A stretch of 64,000 nucleotides of DNA from Arion vulgaris (Eukaryota; Mollusca; Gastropoda; Stylommatophora; Arionidae). The notes under the pieces are model-generated. The model had not been told where the DNA came from and ran no database searches. It saw nothing but the letters and a program-made list of their open reading frames with translations. Positions 51,966-62,310 of this stretch are shown piece after piece (within the stretch, counting starts at the first letter, position 1; each line of letters starts with the position of its first letter). The position numbers were made by a program, and so were the translations under genes. The DNA is taken from contig CM036774.1 of assembly GCA_020796225.1 (NCBI GenBank), positions 25,280,192 through 25,344,191 on the forward strand, read 5' to 3'.

Positions 51966-51989
51966 GATACTACTAATTCATTTTCTGAT

Positions 51990-52345
51990 TAGAGACTGGA
52001 GAGAGTAGGTTTACATGATTGATTGATTGAATGATTTCTCTCTCTGTTGATCCACGCCAAGACTGATAAACCAAATCTCTTCATGAATTCTACCGTTGTT
52101 TTTAGGGACTCCGTCTCTCCGTACAGCTTCTCATGAAGCTCAGTGTTATCGGGCCAGGTTATACTTCTTAGGCCTGCTAACAATTGGCAGCCTTGCAGTA
52201 TGTGCTCTGCAGTCATGTCCGCCTTTTCACAGTGGCACAGGCTAGTTGTGCCAATTTTAAATTTGTTGAACATGTGGGCCCGAAGCCTGTTATGGCCAGT
52301 ACGGAGGCGGAATATAGCAAATTGTTTAAATGATTTGACAATCAT
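51990..52345 (-). mobile_element. RNase H-type LINE C-terminal fragment
   Basis: The minus strand encodes KQFAIFRLRTGHNRLRAHMF, CHCEKADMTAEHILQGCQLL, SITWPDNTELHEKLYGETES and LKTTVEFMKRFGLSV. C-x-C-x8-H-x4-C is retained. The 3' tail is the ATTGATTGAATGA run at 52018-52035. Confidence 0.85.
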
Positions 52346-52354
52346 CATTTACCT

Positions 52355-52565
52355 GTCTAAAGGGTATAAAGCTGAAGGGTTGGCTTCATTGCGACGGGTT
52401 TTACCCGATATGGTTGAGTCCCTCTCAACAGAAATGACACACGACCTGTCGAGAGTATTGCACAAATTCCACAGCTTCTATAACAATTTTAAGGGTATCT
52501 GGAAAAAATGCACTTATAAACAGACGGAGCGGTCCAGATTTGAACCCACTCGCCGTGTGGTGCGG
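52355..52565 (-). mobile_element. tRNA-derived SINE, family S4 (minus copy)
   Basis: GGTATAAAGCTGAAGGGTTG, GTTTTACCCGATATGGTTG, GAGAGTATTGCACAAATTCC and CCAGATTTGAACCCAC (reverse B box). The head is truncated where the S1 at 52560 begins. Confidence 0.8.
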
Positions 52566-52805
52566 GCCCGAAGGAAGCAAAGAATAGTGCCACTGCAACC
52601 TACAATGCATGTCATAGAGGCGACTGATGTAGGCACTAGGATTCTACCTAGTAAATAAAAAGCAGCGCAGAAATTGGAATTGCTGGCCTACTTGTAGGTG
52701 CATAACTGGCACTCGTAGGCTCAGATCACATATAAATCACACAGAGTGGTTGACAAGTGGTTGATATGGAGCGTAAGAAGACGAAGAAGAAGAAGAAGAA
52801 CCCAT
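52560..52805 (+). mobile_element. SINE-like family S1 (plus copy)
   Basis: GGGCCCGAAGGAAGCAAAGA head, GAGGCGACTGATGTAGGCAC, ATTGCTGGCCTACTTGTAGG body and a GAAGAAGAAGAAGAAGAA tail. Confidence 0.85.
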
Positions 52806-52844
52806 TACATGTAAAACATAAAGCAATGCTTAACCACTTAGCCA

Positions 52845-53360
52845 TGATTAATAATAATAATTCCTCTCGTACCGTTATACATTACATAGGGCCTGCAAGT
52901 AATTTCTCCATACCGCTCTATCCCGGCAACTCGCTCAATCTCATCCATGGAACTGAGACAGATATTTCTTGCCTCTCTCAGCAAAGTTCGTTTCAGGGTC
53001 TCCTTAGGTCGACCTCTCTTTCTTGAACTCCTTGCATCCCACTTCAATGCCTGCTTTGATATTCGCTGATCATTTCTCCTCAAGGTGTGTCCAACATATC
53101 TCCATCTTCTCTTTCTTATAACAGTTGTTACTAGTGGTTGACCAGACATTTCTCCTCAAGGTGTGTCCAACATATCTCCATCTTCTCTTTCTTATAACAG
53201 TTGTCACTAGTGGTTGTCCAGACATTTCTCCTCAAGGTGTGTCCAACATATCTCCATCTTCTCTTTCTTATAACAGTTGTCACTAGTGGTTGTCCAGACA
53301 TTTCTCCTCAAGGTGTGTCCAACATATCTCCATCTTCTCTTTCTTATAACAGTTGTCCTG
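52845..53360 (-). mobile_element. LINE L-A C-terminal fragment with a quadruplicated 76-bp segment
   Basis: The minus strand encodes, from the right, GQPLVTTVIRKRRWRYVGHT in repeated copies, then LRRNDQRISKQALKWDARSS, RKRGRPKETLKRTLLREARN and ICLSSMDEIERVAGIERYGE, ending at TATTATTATTAATC. AGACATTTCTCCTCAAGG recurs at 53144, 53220 and 53296, 76 bp apart, and a further partial unit precedes it. Confidence 0.88.
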
Positions 53361-53490
53361 TTTGACTGATCGGACCATCATCATTGAAGCACTTGTATGA
53401 ATAACCATGTGTGTTCTTATCTATTTCTTACACAGGAAGATCTCAGTGGCAGTGCACAAACTCTGTAGCACCGGCAAGGATACCGATAAT
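53361..53490 (-). mobile_element. SINE-like S10 fragment (minus)
   Basis: GGACCATCATCATTGAAGCAC, CTATTTCTTACACAGGAAGA and GCAGTGCACAAACTCTGTAG match the minus S10 at 22655-22740. A further short S10 segment (CGGGCAGCGGCTTTGCAG) is near 53745. Confidence 0.6.
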
Positions 53491-53816
53491 TTTTTATCAT
53501 GGTATACATTTTAATGTGGGACAGATCAGCGAAACACGATCGACTCGGACTCAAGACTGTTCAGTCCTACACTCAACATTCCACACGTAAAGAAAGGAAT
53601 GAATCCTCCTACCTCCTGCACACTCTGCCCTAGAAATATGAAGTGACAGGACCTTCATACCGTAAGGTTTGAAAAGGCTATGGAAAATGTTATTATTTAT
53701 ACATCTTGGTAGAAATTATTTAAACCTTTTAATACATTTTCTCCGGGCAGCGGCTTTGCAGTCTATTCTTATCAATTTCCAACTGTCCTTTTGTGTACTG
53801 AGCTTGAGCATAACAA
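53491..53816. other. Unassigned sequence
   Basis: 53510-53640 (CGATCGACTCGGACTCAAGA, CACACTCTGCCCTAG) looks like a scrap of LINE C-terminal Cys-rich region but is too degraded to assign. Confidence 0.35.
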
Positions 53817-54085
53817 AAAAAGTAAACGAACCCTTTCATACCTCGTGGTATATAGGGCAATTCAGTGTTAGGCCTGTATTTTCATTGACTGTCGGCACAC
53901 GATGGGTGATGTGGTCAGCATCACACCGGCCGCCTTTACTTTCCCAGAGCATGTCTGGTACCCAGTTGAGGCTGAGTCGACCTGAGAGCCGCCGCGGTCT
54001 GGAAAAATTCCACGCGCATTGCGGAGCTGAACCCAGACCACCAGCCTTGAGAAGCGAGTTCACTAACAACTACGCTACCACAAGC
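53817..54085 (-). mobile_element. tRNA-derived SINE, family S6 (minus copy)
   Basis: Full-length, very close to 31545-31820: GAACCCTTTCATACCTCGTG, TTTCCCAGAGCATGTCTGG, CTGAACCCAGACCACCAGCC, CAACTACGCTACCACAAGC. CTTGAGCATAA is present on both sides (53806 and 54082), an 11-bp target duplication. Confidence 0.9.
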
Positions 54086-54239
54086 TTGAGCATAATACCT
54101 ACATTTTATCGTCGGTCTCTAATAAAATTCGGAGTTTGATCTGACATTTAGATTAATATCTCTGGAACAAATATTCTGATCGTTTTACATGACTGATAAA
54201 CCTGAAGCGGGTCTGAAAGATTATTGGACGGTGTGGACC

Positions 54240-54360
54240 GGAAATGTTTACAAGTGTTCCTTCCTTCCTTTCGTTTGCTTGAAATATTGTGTATACCTTC
54301 AATGTTGTCTCTTGTATAAACTTCACTTTCTTTTGTAGCTCACACAGAGGTCTGTGTAGT
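54240..54360 (-). mobile_element. 3' end of the nested-LINE family
   Basis: The minus strand encodes RPLCELQKKVKFIQETTLKV followed by TATTTCAAGCAAACGAAAGG, matching the extreme 3' end of the LINE at 8865-13111 (PLCELQKTVKFIQETTLNI). Confidence 0.8.
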
Positions 54361-54944
54361 TTTCTGTTTATAAATGTTGAATGTTGTATTACAGTTACGA
54401 CACATCTCATCTATTCTGCTGTTGTAGCTCTAGATGGTCAGATAGAAAGTATACATATATTTCAATCCTATTACCTTTTATCTTTCCTCAAGTGGATGAT
54501 GGAGTTGCTTGTCCACTCTTTGTGTTAAGCGTAGGGGTAGGAGCTTTAAGTTGCATTCCAGGGCTAGATGAGTTACCCTTGTATTATATCAATGTTTAGT
54601 GTAGTCATGATATTGTCTATCCATCTTTTTCTCGGTCTTTCCTTGGCTCTATAACCTAATCTCTTTTACCATGTCTTTTATCAATAGAAACCAAGTGCCA
54701 TGCTATTTTCTGGGTTTGATGCTAACTTGGGCCCAAAAAATGCAAGTGGTGAGCAGTAGGATACAGGTTTCCTGATCCTTTCCTTGAAGATTTAAATATA
54801 TAAGTACCTCTGATGTCAGAGTAAAGCTCACCTGAATGGTGAGGGACATTGATGATAAGGAAAGCAAACCTTCACGCAAATATCAATCAGAGGTGCCATA
54901 TTACGTTCCAGACTACACATGAATTCACAGCAAAATGATAATCC
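54361..54944. other. Mostly unassigned, with an S11 copy
   Basis: About 54795-54910 (AGTACCTCTGATGTCAGAG, ATATCAATCAGAGGTGCCAT) is a degraded S11 copy as at 36430-36575. The rest has no recognisable gene or repeat. Confidence 0.45.
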
Positions 54945-55100
54945 TAGCATATCCTTTATAGGATGTCGCTATCCACCGCAGTAAAGAAATCATCGATTTT
55001 CTAAGCACTACTTATACGTTCAGTAGTTTGTCGTTACTTCCGGAATGGAGAGGTCTGTTTTTACCATTCGTAAAAATCCACGTGGACAAATTTGTCTCCA
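54945..55100 (+). mobile_element. Dispersed repeat S9, left part
   Basis: CATATCCTTTATAGGATGTC, ACTTATACGTTCAGTAGTTT and GTAAAAATCCACGTGGACAA parallel 59835-60200. It leads directly into the 69-bp array. Confidence 0.7.
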
Positions 55101-55109
55101 AACTGCCGC

Positions 55110-55530
55110 CGAGAGTATGAACCAGGTACACTTGAGTTGTGATAGAGCTCACTACCCCTCAAGCTGCGGACACCCACAGAAGTGTATGAACCAGGTACAC
55201 TTGAGTTGTGATAGAGCTCACTACCTTTCAAGCTGCAGACACCCACAGAAGTGTATGAACCAGGTACACTTGAGTTGTGATAGAGCTCACTACCTTTCAA
55301 GCTGCAGACACCCACAGAAGTGTATGAACCAGGTACACTTGAGTTGTGATAGAGCTCACTACCTTTCAAGCTGCAGACACCCACAGAAGTGTATGAACCA
55401 GGTACACTTGAGTTGTGATAGAGCTCACTACCCTTCAAGCTGCAGACACCCACAGAAGTGTATGAACCAGGTACACTTGAGTTGTGATAGAGCTCACTAC
55501 CCTTCAAGCTGCAGACACCCACAGAAAATT
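55110..55530. repeat. 69-bp minisatellite (six units) grown inside S9
   Basis: GTATGAACCAGGTACACTTG, then AGTTGTGATAGAGCTCACTA and CAAGCTGCAGACACCCACAG, repeated every 69 bp (55184, 55253 and onward). As 69 is 23 codons, frames stay open on both strands (MNQVHLSCDRAHY repeats). The single-copy S9 at 60180 reads GATTGAACCAGGTATGCTTG, then GGTTGTGATCGAGCTACTGG, the same start without repetition. Confidence 0.93.
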
Positions 55531-55621
55531 CATAGTGGGAGAACAAAAATATCAACAAAATACATGGACTGTAATCTTAATTCAAGAACAAGTAGGATCT
55601 TTTCTAGAACATTATACATAG

Positions 55622-55812
55622 AACTGCCCGCCTACCCAGCGTGTTCATAGCGCGTTGGACGATGAATGACAAGCCCCCTGTTAGTACGGTTCAATTCCGC
55701 AGGCTGGCAGAAAATCCACAGGTTCTCCAGATTACGGTGTTCGTGACACCGAACTGAAGGGTTACAATGTCCATGGCACCGAGCAGCTCAAATGCTTCTG
55801 GATCGAAAAACT
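55622..55812 (+). mobile_element. tRNA-derived SINE, family S5 (copy)
   Basis: CTGCCCGCCTACCCAGCGTG head, TACGGTTCAATTCCGCAGG B box, GTGACACCGAACTGAAGGG and TGCTTCTGGATCGAAAAAC. Confidence 0.85.
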
Positions 55813-55909
55813 CCAAAAAACCAAGTTCATATTAGAAGAAAGTAACGGAGACCAGTACAAAATCTAAATGATAATTTTATTATGGATAAACCAATCAAGA
55901 AAGAAGCAG

Positions 55910-55975
55910 TTAAGTCCGAGACATCACTGGCGATAAAACAGTTAAGTCCGAGATATCACTGGCGATAAAACAGTT
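55910..55975. repeat. 32-bp direct duplication
   Basis: GTTAAGTCCGAGACATCACT followed by GGCGATAAAACA is present twice in tandem. Confidence 0.85.
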
Positions 55976-56104
55976 TTGGGTATTAGATAATTCTATTAAC
56001 AAATTGAAACATCACATTCTTAAACATATCACATGTTGTCTGTATGTGTTCACATTCGGTTTTTTTGTGTGTGTGGTTTAATTTGTAAATATCAACTTAT
56101 AAAG

Positions 56105-56345
56105 TAGGTCAATGACCGTCACTTCTTGTATGTCAGAATAATAAATTGTATTTGGCTGGACTATGGTCATCAGTCAATGACCGTCACTTCATATGTGTCA
56201 AGAATAATAAATTGTATTTGGCTGGTCAGTGGTCATCAGTCACTGACCATCACTTCTAGTAGGCCAGTATCACACACACTCTCTCACTTTATATTTTACA
56301 GGGTCTGTGGTCATCAGTCACTGACCATCACTTCATGTAGACTGA
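56105..56345. repeat. ~63-bp imperfect tandem repeat
   Basis: Four diverged units of GTCATCAGTCAATGACCGTC plus ACTTC..., the first two also sharing AATAATAAATTGTATTTGGC. Confidence 0.85.
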
Positions 56346-56384
56346 CATCACTCATATATGTATTTCAAGTAACATTTCTTCTTT

Positions 56385-57240
56385 GCGATCACTAATTGGA
56401 TGATTATACCGTTAGATGTGTTCTTGTGATGAAGTCAGCTGTTGTCTGGAGCTCATCTCTGGTACCATATAGTTTTGAATGTAGCATTGAGTTGTAGGGT
56501 CAGCATTACTTTCTAGGGATGACATACAGTGGACAGTCTTGCAGGACATGTTCTGTGGTTTGTTCAGCGGTGCCACAGAGGGTAAGGAGACAATTGTATC
56601 CTGTGTAGGTGTTTGTTCAGTCTGTTATGTCCTATCCTGAGTCGGAAGATGATAGTCTGTCCTTGTCTGTCGAGTTGTGTGGTGGTCATCATTGGATAGT
56701 TTAGATTTTTTCTAATGTCCACGATAGCTCTGTTTTTTTCTCAAAGTATATGATTTCGTTATCTATTTGTTCACATTCTGCTCCCTTTTTTGCAAAATTG
56801 TCTGCCTTCTCGTTACCTGGCACTCCACAGTGTGATGGTACCCACTGGAGTGTAACTCTCTTGTTTTCAGAAATCTTGCTGAGCGTTGGAGTTTACTCTG
56901 GAGGGCTTGCAGAACAGATGGTGCATCTATGAACAAAACTACTTCTTGGCAGTCGGAGTAAGTGTTATTGATCTTGATTGCGGTCTATAATAGTGCTTGA
57001 GCCTCTGCTGTGTAGTTTGAGCAAAATTTACCCATTGGAATGTATCTTGTCTCGTTGTGATTGTTGGGATATGTACTAAAGATACCATCCCCTCCCTTCT
57101 TAATTGCATTTGTTGCAGATCCATCAGTGTAAGCATGGATCCATGGCTGTTGAGCTGTTTTCTTGGATCATGCACATAGTGGCTGTTCTCTTCTACAGGT
57201 CATAATGTATTTCCAGTAACTCATGTGTTTCTACTTGTCA
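56385..57240 (-). mobile_element. RNase H-type LINE, RNase H to C-terminus
   Basis: The minus strand, across frames, encodes IHAYTDGSATNAIKKGGDGI (first RNase H Asp), VVLFIDAPSVLQALQS, VECQVTR-ETILQK remnants of the GNExAD motif, then QGQTIIFRLRIGHNRLNKHL and the decayed Cys-rich end. The longest RNase H-type LINE piece on the minus strand; many breaks. The 3' tail starts at TTCTTCTTTGCGATCAC. Confidence 0.8.
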
Positions 57241-57499
57241 GTGGATTGCTTGATTGATTGTGTTTGTACTCATTGTTTCACAGTTGTTCTCAAATACAAA
57301 ACATTTCAACAAGATGGTCAAACATATATCATGTCAACAAATGAAACTAACAAATCCAGATGATGTAAGTTAATGAATGTCAATGCAAGTTGATCTGTTC
57401 AGCAGTTTCCTTTCCCTGCTTCAGAACCAGTTCTCTCGGTGCAAGATACACATATTTATGATTCAATCTAATTACCATCATAAACATATATTTTTCCTT

Positions 57500-57930
57500 C
57501 ATTCAATCTAGTCTTTCTGTCTCGTCCTTCTGTCTAGTCATTCCATCTAGTCCTTCTGTCTAGTCCTACCATCTAGTTCTTCTGTCTAGTCCTTCTGTCT
57601 CATCCTTCTGTCTAGGCTTTCTGTCCAGTCCTTCTGTCTAGTACTTCTGTCTAGTACTTCTGTCTAGTCCTACTATCTAGTCCTTCCATTTAGTCCTGTC
57701 TCATCCTTCTGTCTCGTCCTGCCTAGTCCTTCTGTCTAGTCCTTCTGTCTAGTCCTACTATCTAGTCCTTCCATTTAGTCCTGTCTCGTCCTTCTGTCTA
57801 GTCCTTCCATTTAGTCCTGTCTCATCCTTCTGTCTCGTCCTTCTGTCTAGTACTTCTGTCTAGTCCTTTTGTCTAGTACTTCTGTCTAGTCCTTCCATCT
57901 AGTCCTGTCATCTAGTCCTTCTGTCTAGAC
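57500..57930. repeat. CTAGTCCTTCTGT-type minisatellite
   Basis: About 30 short units of 10-13 bp (TCTAGTCCTTCTG, TCTAGTCCTACCA, TCTCATCCTTCTG) with irregular length, pyrimidine-rich on the plus strand. Confidence 0.93.
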
Positions 57931-57994
57931 TACACATACTATTCAACTATAAACAAAGTTCAAGTTCTACTATATCAAACATAGTTTACCCTTT

Positions 57995-58310
57995 CATGTA
58001 AAACAAACAAAAATTGCTGTTAATGCCTTTAGTACCACTTTTTAGGGTGGTGTAGGAGCGGGGGACGGGGGCGGACGGCGCGAGATCTGAGAATTCAGTG
58101 ACAGCATGGCTAGTGCAGTTGCCGCATAGCTGTTCAGGTTGGGATTTTTCTTTTATGATCCCGACAGAAAAAAACAACCCATGGTCTTACTGTGTATTGA
58201 ACACAGGTCTCCTGCATGTGAGCCACGCTGTAATCAATGTGTCCTGCATGTGAGCCATGCTGTAATCAATATGTCCTGCATGTGAGCCACGCTGTAATCA
58301 ATTTGTCCAG
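57995..58310 (-). mobile_element. tRNA-derived SINE S8 (minus) whose head region is triplicated
   Basis: S8 body in reverse (AGTACCACTTTTTAGGGTGG, GCTGTTCAGGTTGGGATTTT), ending at the tRNA-like head. There the segment GTCCTGCATGTGAGCCACGC plus TGTAATCAATAT is present three times (58205-58305, 32-bp period). Confidence 0.75.
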
Positions 58311-58416
58311 ATACTCCTCTATCCCATTCATGTTCCAATGGTAAATCTATTTATAAAGTCAAAGTTCTACCACATCAAATATAGTTTATCCCTTGATGTA
58401 CCGACCACTAATTTAT

Positions 58417-58444
58417 GCTTCTCTGCCTTTTGGCTAAGATCACA
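58417..58444 (+). ncRNA. U2 snRNA 5'-end sequence (fragment)
   Basis: GCTTCTCTGCCTTTTGGCTA followed by AGATCA matches the first ~28 nt of U2 snRNA except for one base. The rest of U2 (branch-site pairing region, Sm site) is absent, so this is not a functional snRNA gene. Downstream sequence to about 58630 (GCCCAATTGTTTGCGGAAAAC, AACAAACCCGAGCAGATC) belongs to something else. Confidence 0.6.
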
Positions 58445-58708
58445 ATCTAGTGCCCAATTGTTTGCGGAAAACTGGTGGGAGCCTTCGTAAAAAGCCAAAT
58501 GGCACAATGAACCCGCTAAACAAACCCGAGCAGATCTCATTCGAAAGAATGATGATGATGTTCGGAGTTTACACTTTCAATCGGTACTGGGTCCACTCGT
58601 TGTGGTACTTTCATATAAGGACCAATAAAACAAAAAAAATAATAATCTATTCGCAAAGTCCAAATTCTACTGCATCAAATATGATTGTACCCACTCCTGT
58701 TTTCATCG

Positions 58709-59263
58709 TTAAGGGGGACTCTGGTCTGGAAACTTTTTTTCGTTGCTTTCATATTAATATAGAGTTTGTATAACAATTTTGAGATATTATGACTTAAAAG
58801 AGTGAAAAAAAAAAAAAAAAAAAATATGTCAACGCGTTGCCATGGAAACAATAAAAATGGCCACCAAACACAAAATTTCAAATCCCTAAGGCTCTGAATG
58901 TAATGAATATTTATAAATTTTGGGTAAAAATTCCCTCAAAATTCGGTAAAGAAAAATGTTTTTGTGTGTTTACCCAAAAATGTAATATTTAATATATTCT
59001 AAAAGCATGGTAATATTTTAGATATTACAATTGCTTAGAGTGAAAACAGAATTCATTTACATTCATTAGATTCAGAGCCTTAGGGATTTAAAATTTTGTT
59101 TTTGGCCATTTTGTATTGTTTCCAATGGCAATGCTTTGACTTTTTTACTAATTTTTCTACTCCTCCAAGTCATAATCTTGCAAAATGGTTATACAAATTT
59201 TACATTAATATGAAAACAACGAAAATAGCTTCCTGATCCCCATACTACTGAATCCCCCCTTAA
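58709..59263. mobile_element. TTAA-flanked element with ~200-bp inverted arms, 555 bp
   Basis: TTAA at 58709-58712 and 59260-59263. Left arm: GGGGGACTCTGG, TCGTTGCTTTCATATTAATA, TGGCCACCAAACACAAAATT, CCCTAAGGCTCTGAATGTAA. The right arm read inward has the counterparts (TCGTTGTTTTCATATTAATG, GGCCAAAAACAAAATT, CCCTAAGGCTCTGAATC). A foldback non-autonomous DNA transposon, piggyBac-type by target site. Confidence 0.85.
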
Positions 59264-59403
59264 TCTATCTACCCCACTCATGCTCCGATCGCTAATCTAT
59301 CCCACTCATGTTCGAATAGTTAATCTCTGCCACTCATGTTCTAATCTCTAATCTATTCATAAAATCCAATTTCTAATACAACAGATATGCTAATATATTT
59401 TAT

Positions 59404-59602
59404 TAGGGGTTCCCAACCTGGAGTGCATGTACCCTCATAGTGTGCAAAATAACATTTCAGGGGGTGCAACAAAGTGGGGAAATATACAATATGCATAATA
59501 AAACTCTGAAGTGCAGATAATAATCCCCTTATAATAGGGGTGAAAACATTAATCAAACATTTCCTAGAGGTACGAGGCATAAAAAGGTTGAGAACCCCAG
59601 CT
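59404..59602. mobile_element. hAT-like MITE, ~200 bp
   Basis: Ends TAGGGGTTCCCAACCTGG and AAAAAGGTTGAGAACCCCAG are inverted repeats of a type seen in many hAT MITEs. No clear 8-bp duplication remains. Confidence 0.65.
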
Positions 59603-59834
59603 GCAAATGCATAGATTAACATAGTATTATTGAGAATGATACAAAACTTAGATTACATATCACTATATATAAGGCTTCCAGCCAAATAACAAAGAGAAAT
59701 GGAATATATATATGTGTGTGCTAAATGGTATATAAATATTATTATTATGGCTACGTAATAATTCAAATTGCAAATTTTTGGTTTGCTGGTACAACATGGA
59801 AAAAGGAAACAACTCAATAAATACAAATATCAAT

Positions 59835-60215
59835 ATGAAAATCGTGGTATATCCTTTACAGGACGTTGCAATCAACAATAGTAAACGAGGTGTTTATTTT
59901 ATAGGCACTACTTATACGTTCAGTAGTCTGCCATTGCTTTCTGAATGGTGAAGTCTAATTTTCATCATCAGGTGCCGTGCCAGCTGGCATAGGCGATCAT
60001 GGATCTCCACAAATCTCTGTCTCAAGTGTTTGCTATCATCTCAGATGTTGACGCCATTTCCTTGCCAAGAAGTCAGGCTATCCAAAATTTGCTCTCTCTG
60101 TCTTCCTCTGGAAGTTTATTTTTACCGTTCGTAAAAATCCACAGGGACAAATTTGCTTCCAAACTGCCCGCTGTGGAGATTGAACCAGGTATGCTTGGGT
60201 TGTGATCGAGCTACT
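59835..60215 (+). mobile_element. Dispersed repeat S9 split by a LINE end
   Basis: S9 sequence 59845-59955 (TATCCTTTACAGGACGTTGC, CACTACTTATACGTTCAGTA), then a minus fragment of the GLEHIV-family LINE (59960-60110: ATCATCAGGTGCCGTGCCAG, GATCTCCACAAATCTCTGTC), then S9 again from GTTCGTAAAAATCCACAGGG to about 60215. Confidence 0.7.
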
Positions 60216-60690
60216 GGATTTGTTGAGGCAGAGATCAGAGCACTTATAGACATGTCCGGAGTGCTATGATGATAGTCCTCATATAACTGATGCTGCTAAC
60301 AATATACTCTCTTTGTACCAGTGAGTCTAAAGTTGTAACAAGTCATAGACACATTGAAACTTAAACTATACATACAAGGCCCCTTACAACAACAAGTTGA
60401 GAATTTCATAAATATTAGAGATTAGTGTTTTGACATAAATTTGTGGTTACTACAAGTGTCTTTTAGTAACATCAATTTGGGAAGCACTGTTATTTATTAT
60501 TCTTTGACACGTTCGCATAGGGCTGGCTACCTATCCGGTAAAAATGTTAGCTACAAAATCCAACTAACTATGAATGCTCATGTGTAAGGCAAGGGTCTAT
60601 GCCCCAACTGGGGTTTGAGGGGTCGAAATGAAGGAAGGAAGTTCTTCATGACACAAAGACAGAAATGATAAGATTGTGTTCAACCCATTT
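60216..60690. other. Unassigned sequence
   Basis: No gene, splice-bounded frame or repeat family recognised. Confidence 0.4.
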
Positions 60691-61285
60691 GCAGACAAGA
60701 CATCTGCAGACAAGACATCTGCAGACAAGACTTCCGCATGACAAGACTTCCAGGCAAGACATTTGCAGACAAGACTTCTGCAGACAAGACTTCTGCAGAC
60801 AAGACATCTGCAGACAAGACTTCCGCAGACAAGACATCTGCATACAAGACATCTGCATACAAGACATCTGCAGACAAGACTTCCGCAGACAAGACATCTG
60901 CATACAAGACATCTGCAGACAAGACTTCCACAGACAAGACTTCCGCAGACAAGACACCTGCAGACAAGACATCTGCATACAAGACATCTGCATACAAGAC
61001 ATCTGCAGACAAGACATCTACAGACAAGACATCTACAGATAAGACATTTGCAGATAAGACATTTGCAGACAAGACATCTGTATACAAGACATCTGCAGAC
61101 AAGACATTTGCAGACAAGACATCTGCAGACAAGACATCTGCAGACAAGACATCTGTATTCCATAGATTTGCAGACAAGACATTTGCAGATAAGACATTTG
61201 CAGACAAGACATCTGTATTCCAGAGATTTGCAGACAAGACATCTGCAGACAAGACATCTGTATACCAGACAATTCATGAATAAAT
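60690..61285. repeat. 15-bp minisatellite (~40 units)
   Basis: Units of ACATCTGCAGACAAG with point variants (TTTGCAGA, TCCGCAGA, TCTGTATA). The period is five codons, so all six frames are open and give cysteine-, threonine- or leucine-rich artefact ORFs. PstI-type CTGCAG cores recur. Confidence 0.96.
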
Positions 61286-61479
61286 CCACTTTGAAAGGAA
61301 CTAATATAATCTAGAATATGAAAATACAAAATATAGAAGATACTGTCTATGATATAACATGATGTTTAATCATAAATTGATATTGTATAAATTCTAATGG
61401 ACAAGAATACAGAAGATGCTACACCTATGAAAGAATATGATACTCAATTTTTTTTTAAATACTGATTTTGGTTGACAAG

Positions 61480-62310
61480 AATACTCTAAGATCCTCACTG
61501 TCTATGATAGGAACGTGATACTTGGATCAAAAATTAGTACTATAAAGTTCTGAGCGATAAGGATACCTAAGATCCTCACTGTCTATGATAGGAACGTGAT
61601 ACTTGGATCAAAAATTAGTATTATAAGAGTTCTGAACGATAAGACAAGAATACCCTAAGATCCTCACTGTCTATGATAGAACGTGATACTTGGATAAAAA
61701 ATTAGTACTATAAGAGTTCTGAACGATAAGGATACACTAAGATCCTCACTGTCTATGATAGAACGTGATACTTGGATCAAAAATTAGTACTATAAGAGTT
61801 CTGAACAATAAGACAAGAAAACCCTAAGATCCTCACTGTCTATGATAGAACGTGATACTTGGATCAAAAATTAGTACTATAAGAGTTCTGAACAATAAGA
61901 CAAGAAAACCCTAAGATCCTCACTGTCTATGATAGAACGTGATACTTGGATCAAAAATTAGTACTATAAGAGTTCTGAACGATAAGAATATCCTAAGATC
62001 CTCACTGTCTATGATAGAACGTGATACTTGGATCAAAAATTAGTACTATAAGAGTTCTGAACGATAAGGATACCCTAAGATCCTCACTGTCTATGATAGA
62101 ACGTGATACTTGGATCAAAAATTAGTACTATAAGAGTTCTGAACGATAAGGATACCCTAAGATCCTCACTGTCTATGATAGAACGTGATACTTGGATCAA
62201 AAATGAGTACTATAAGAGTTCTGAACGATAAGACAAGAATATCCTAAGATCCTCACTGTCTATGATAGGATCGTGATACTTGGATCAAAAATTAGTACTA
62301 TAAGAGTTCT
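61480..62310. repeat. 82/87-bp minisatellite overlapping the end of a gene
   Basis: About ten units starting GATCCTCACTGTCTATGATA, containing CGTGATACTTGGATCAAAAA and TAGTACTATAAGAGTTCTGA. Two length classes (81-82 and 87-88 bp) differ by insertion of GACAA. The rightmost unit supplies the last codons and stop of the coding exon at 62285-63246. Confidence 0.95.

Noticed and set aside
55045..55650. 201-codon plus-strand frame with repeated MNQVHLSCDRAHY
   Set aside because: Product of the 69-bp array in a dispersed repeat; it would resemble a Cys-rich repeat protein but lacks a signal peptide or gene context.
60597..61329. Six overlapping Cys-, Thr- or Leu-rich frames
   Set aside because: The 15-bp unit contains no stop in any frame; no start context, splice site or non-repeat domain.
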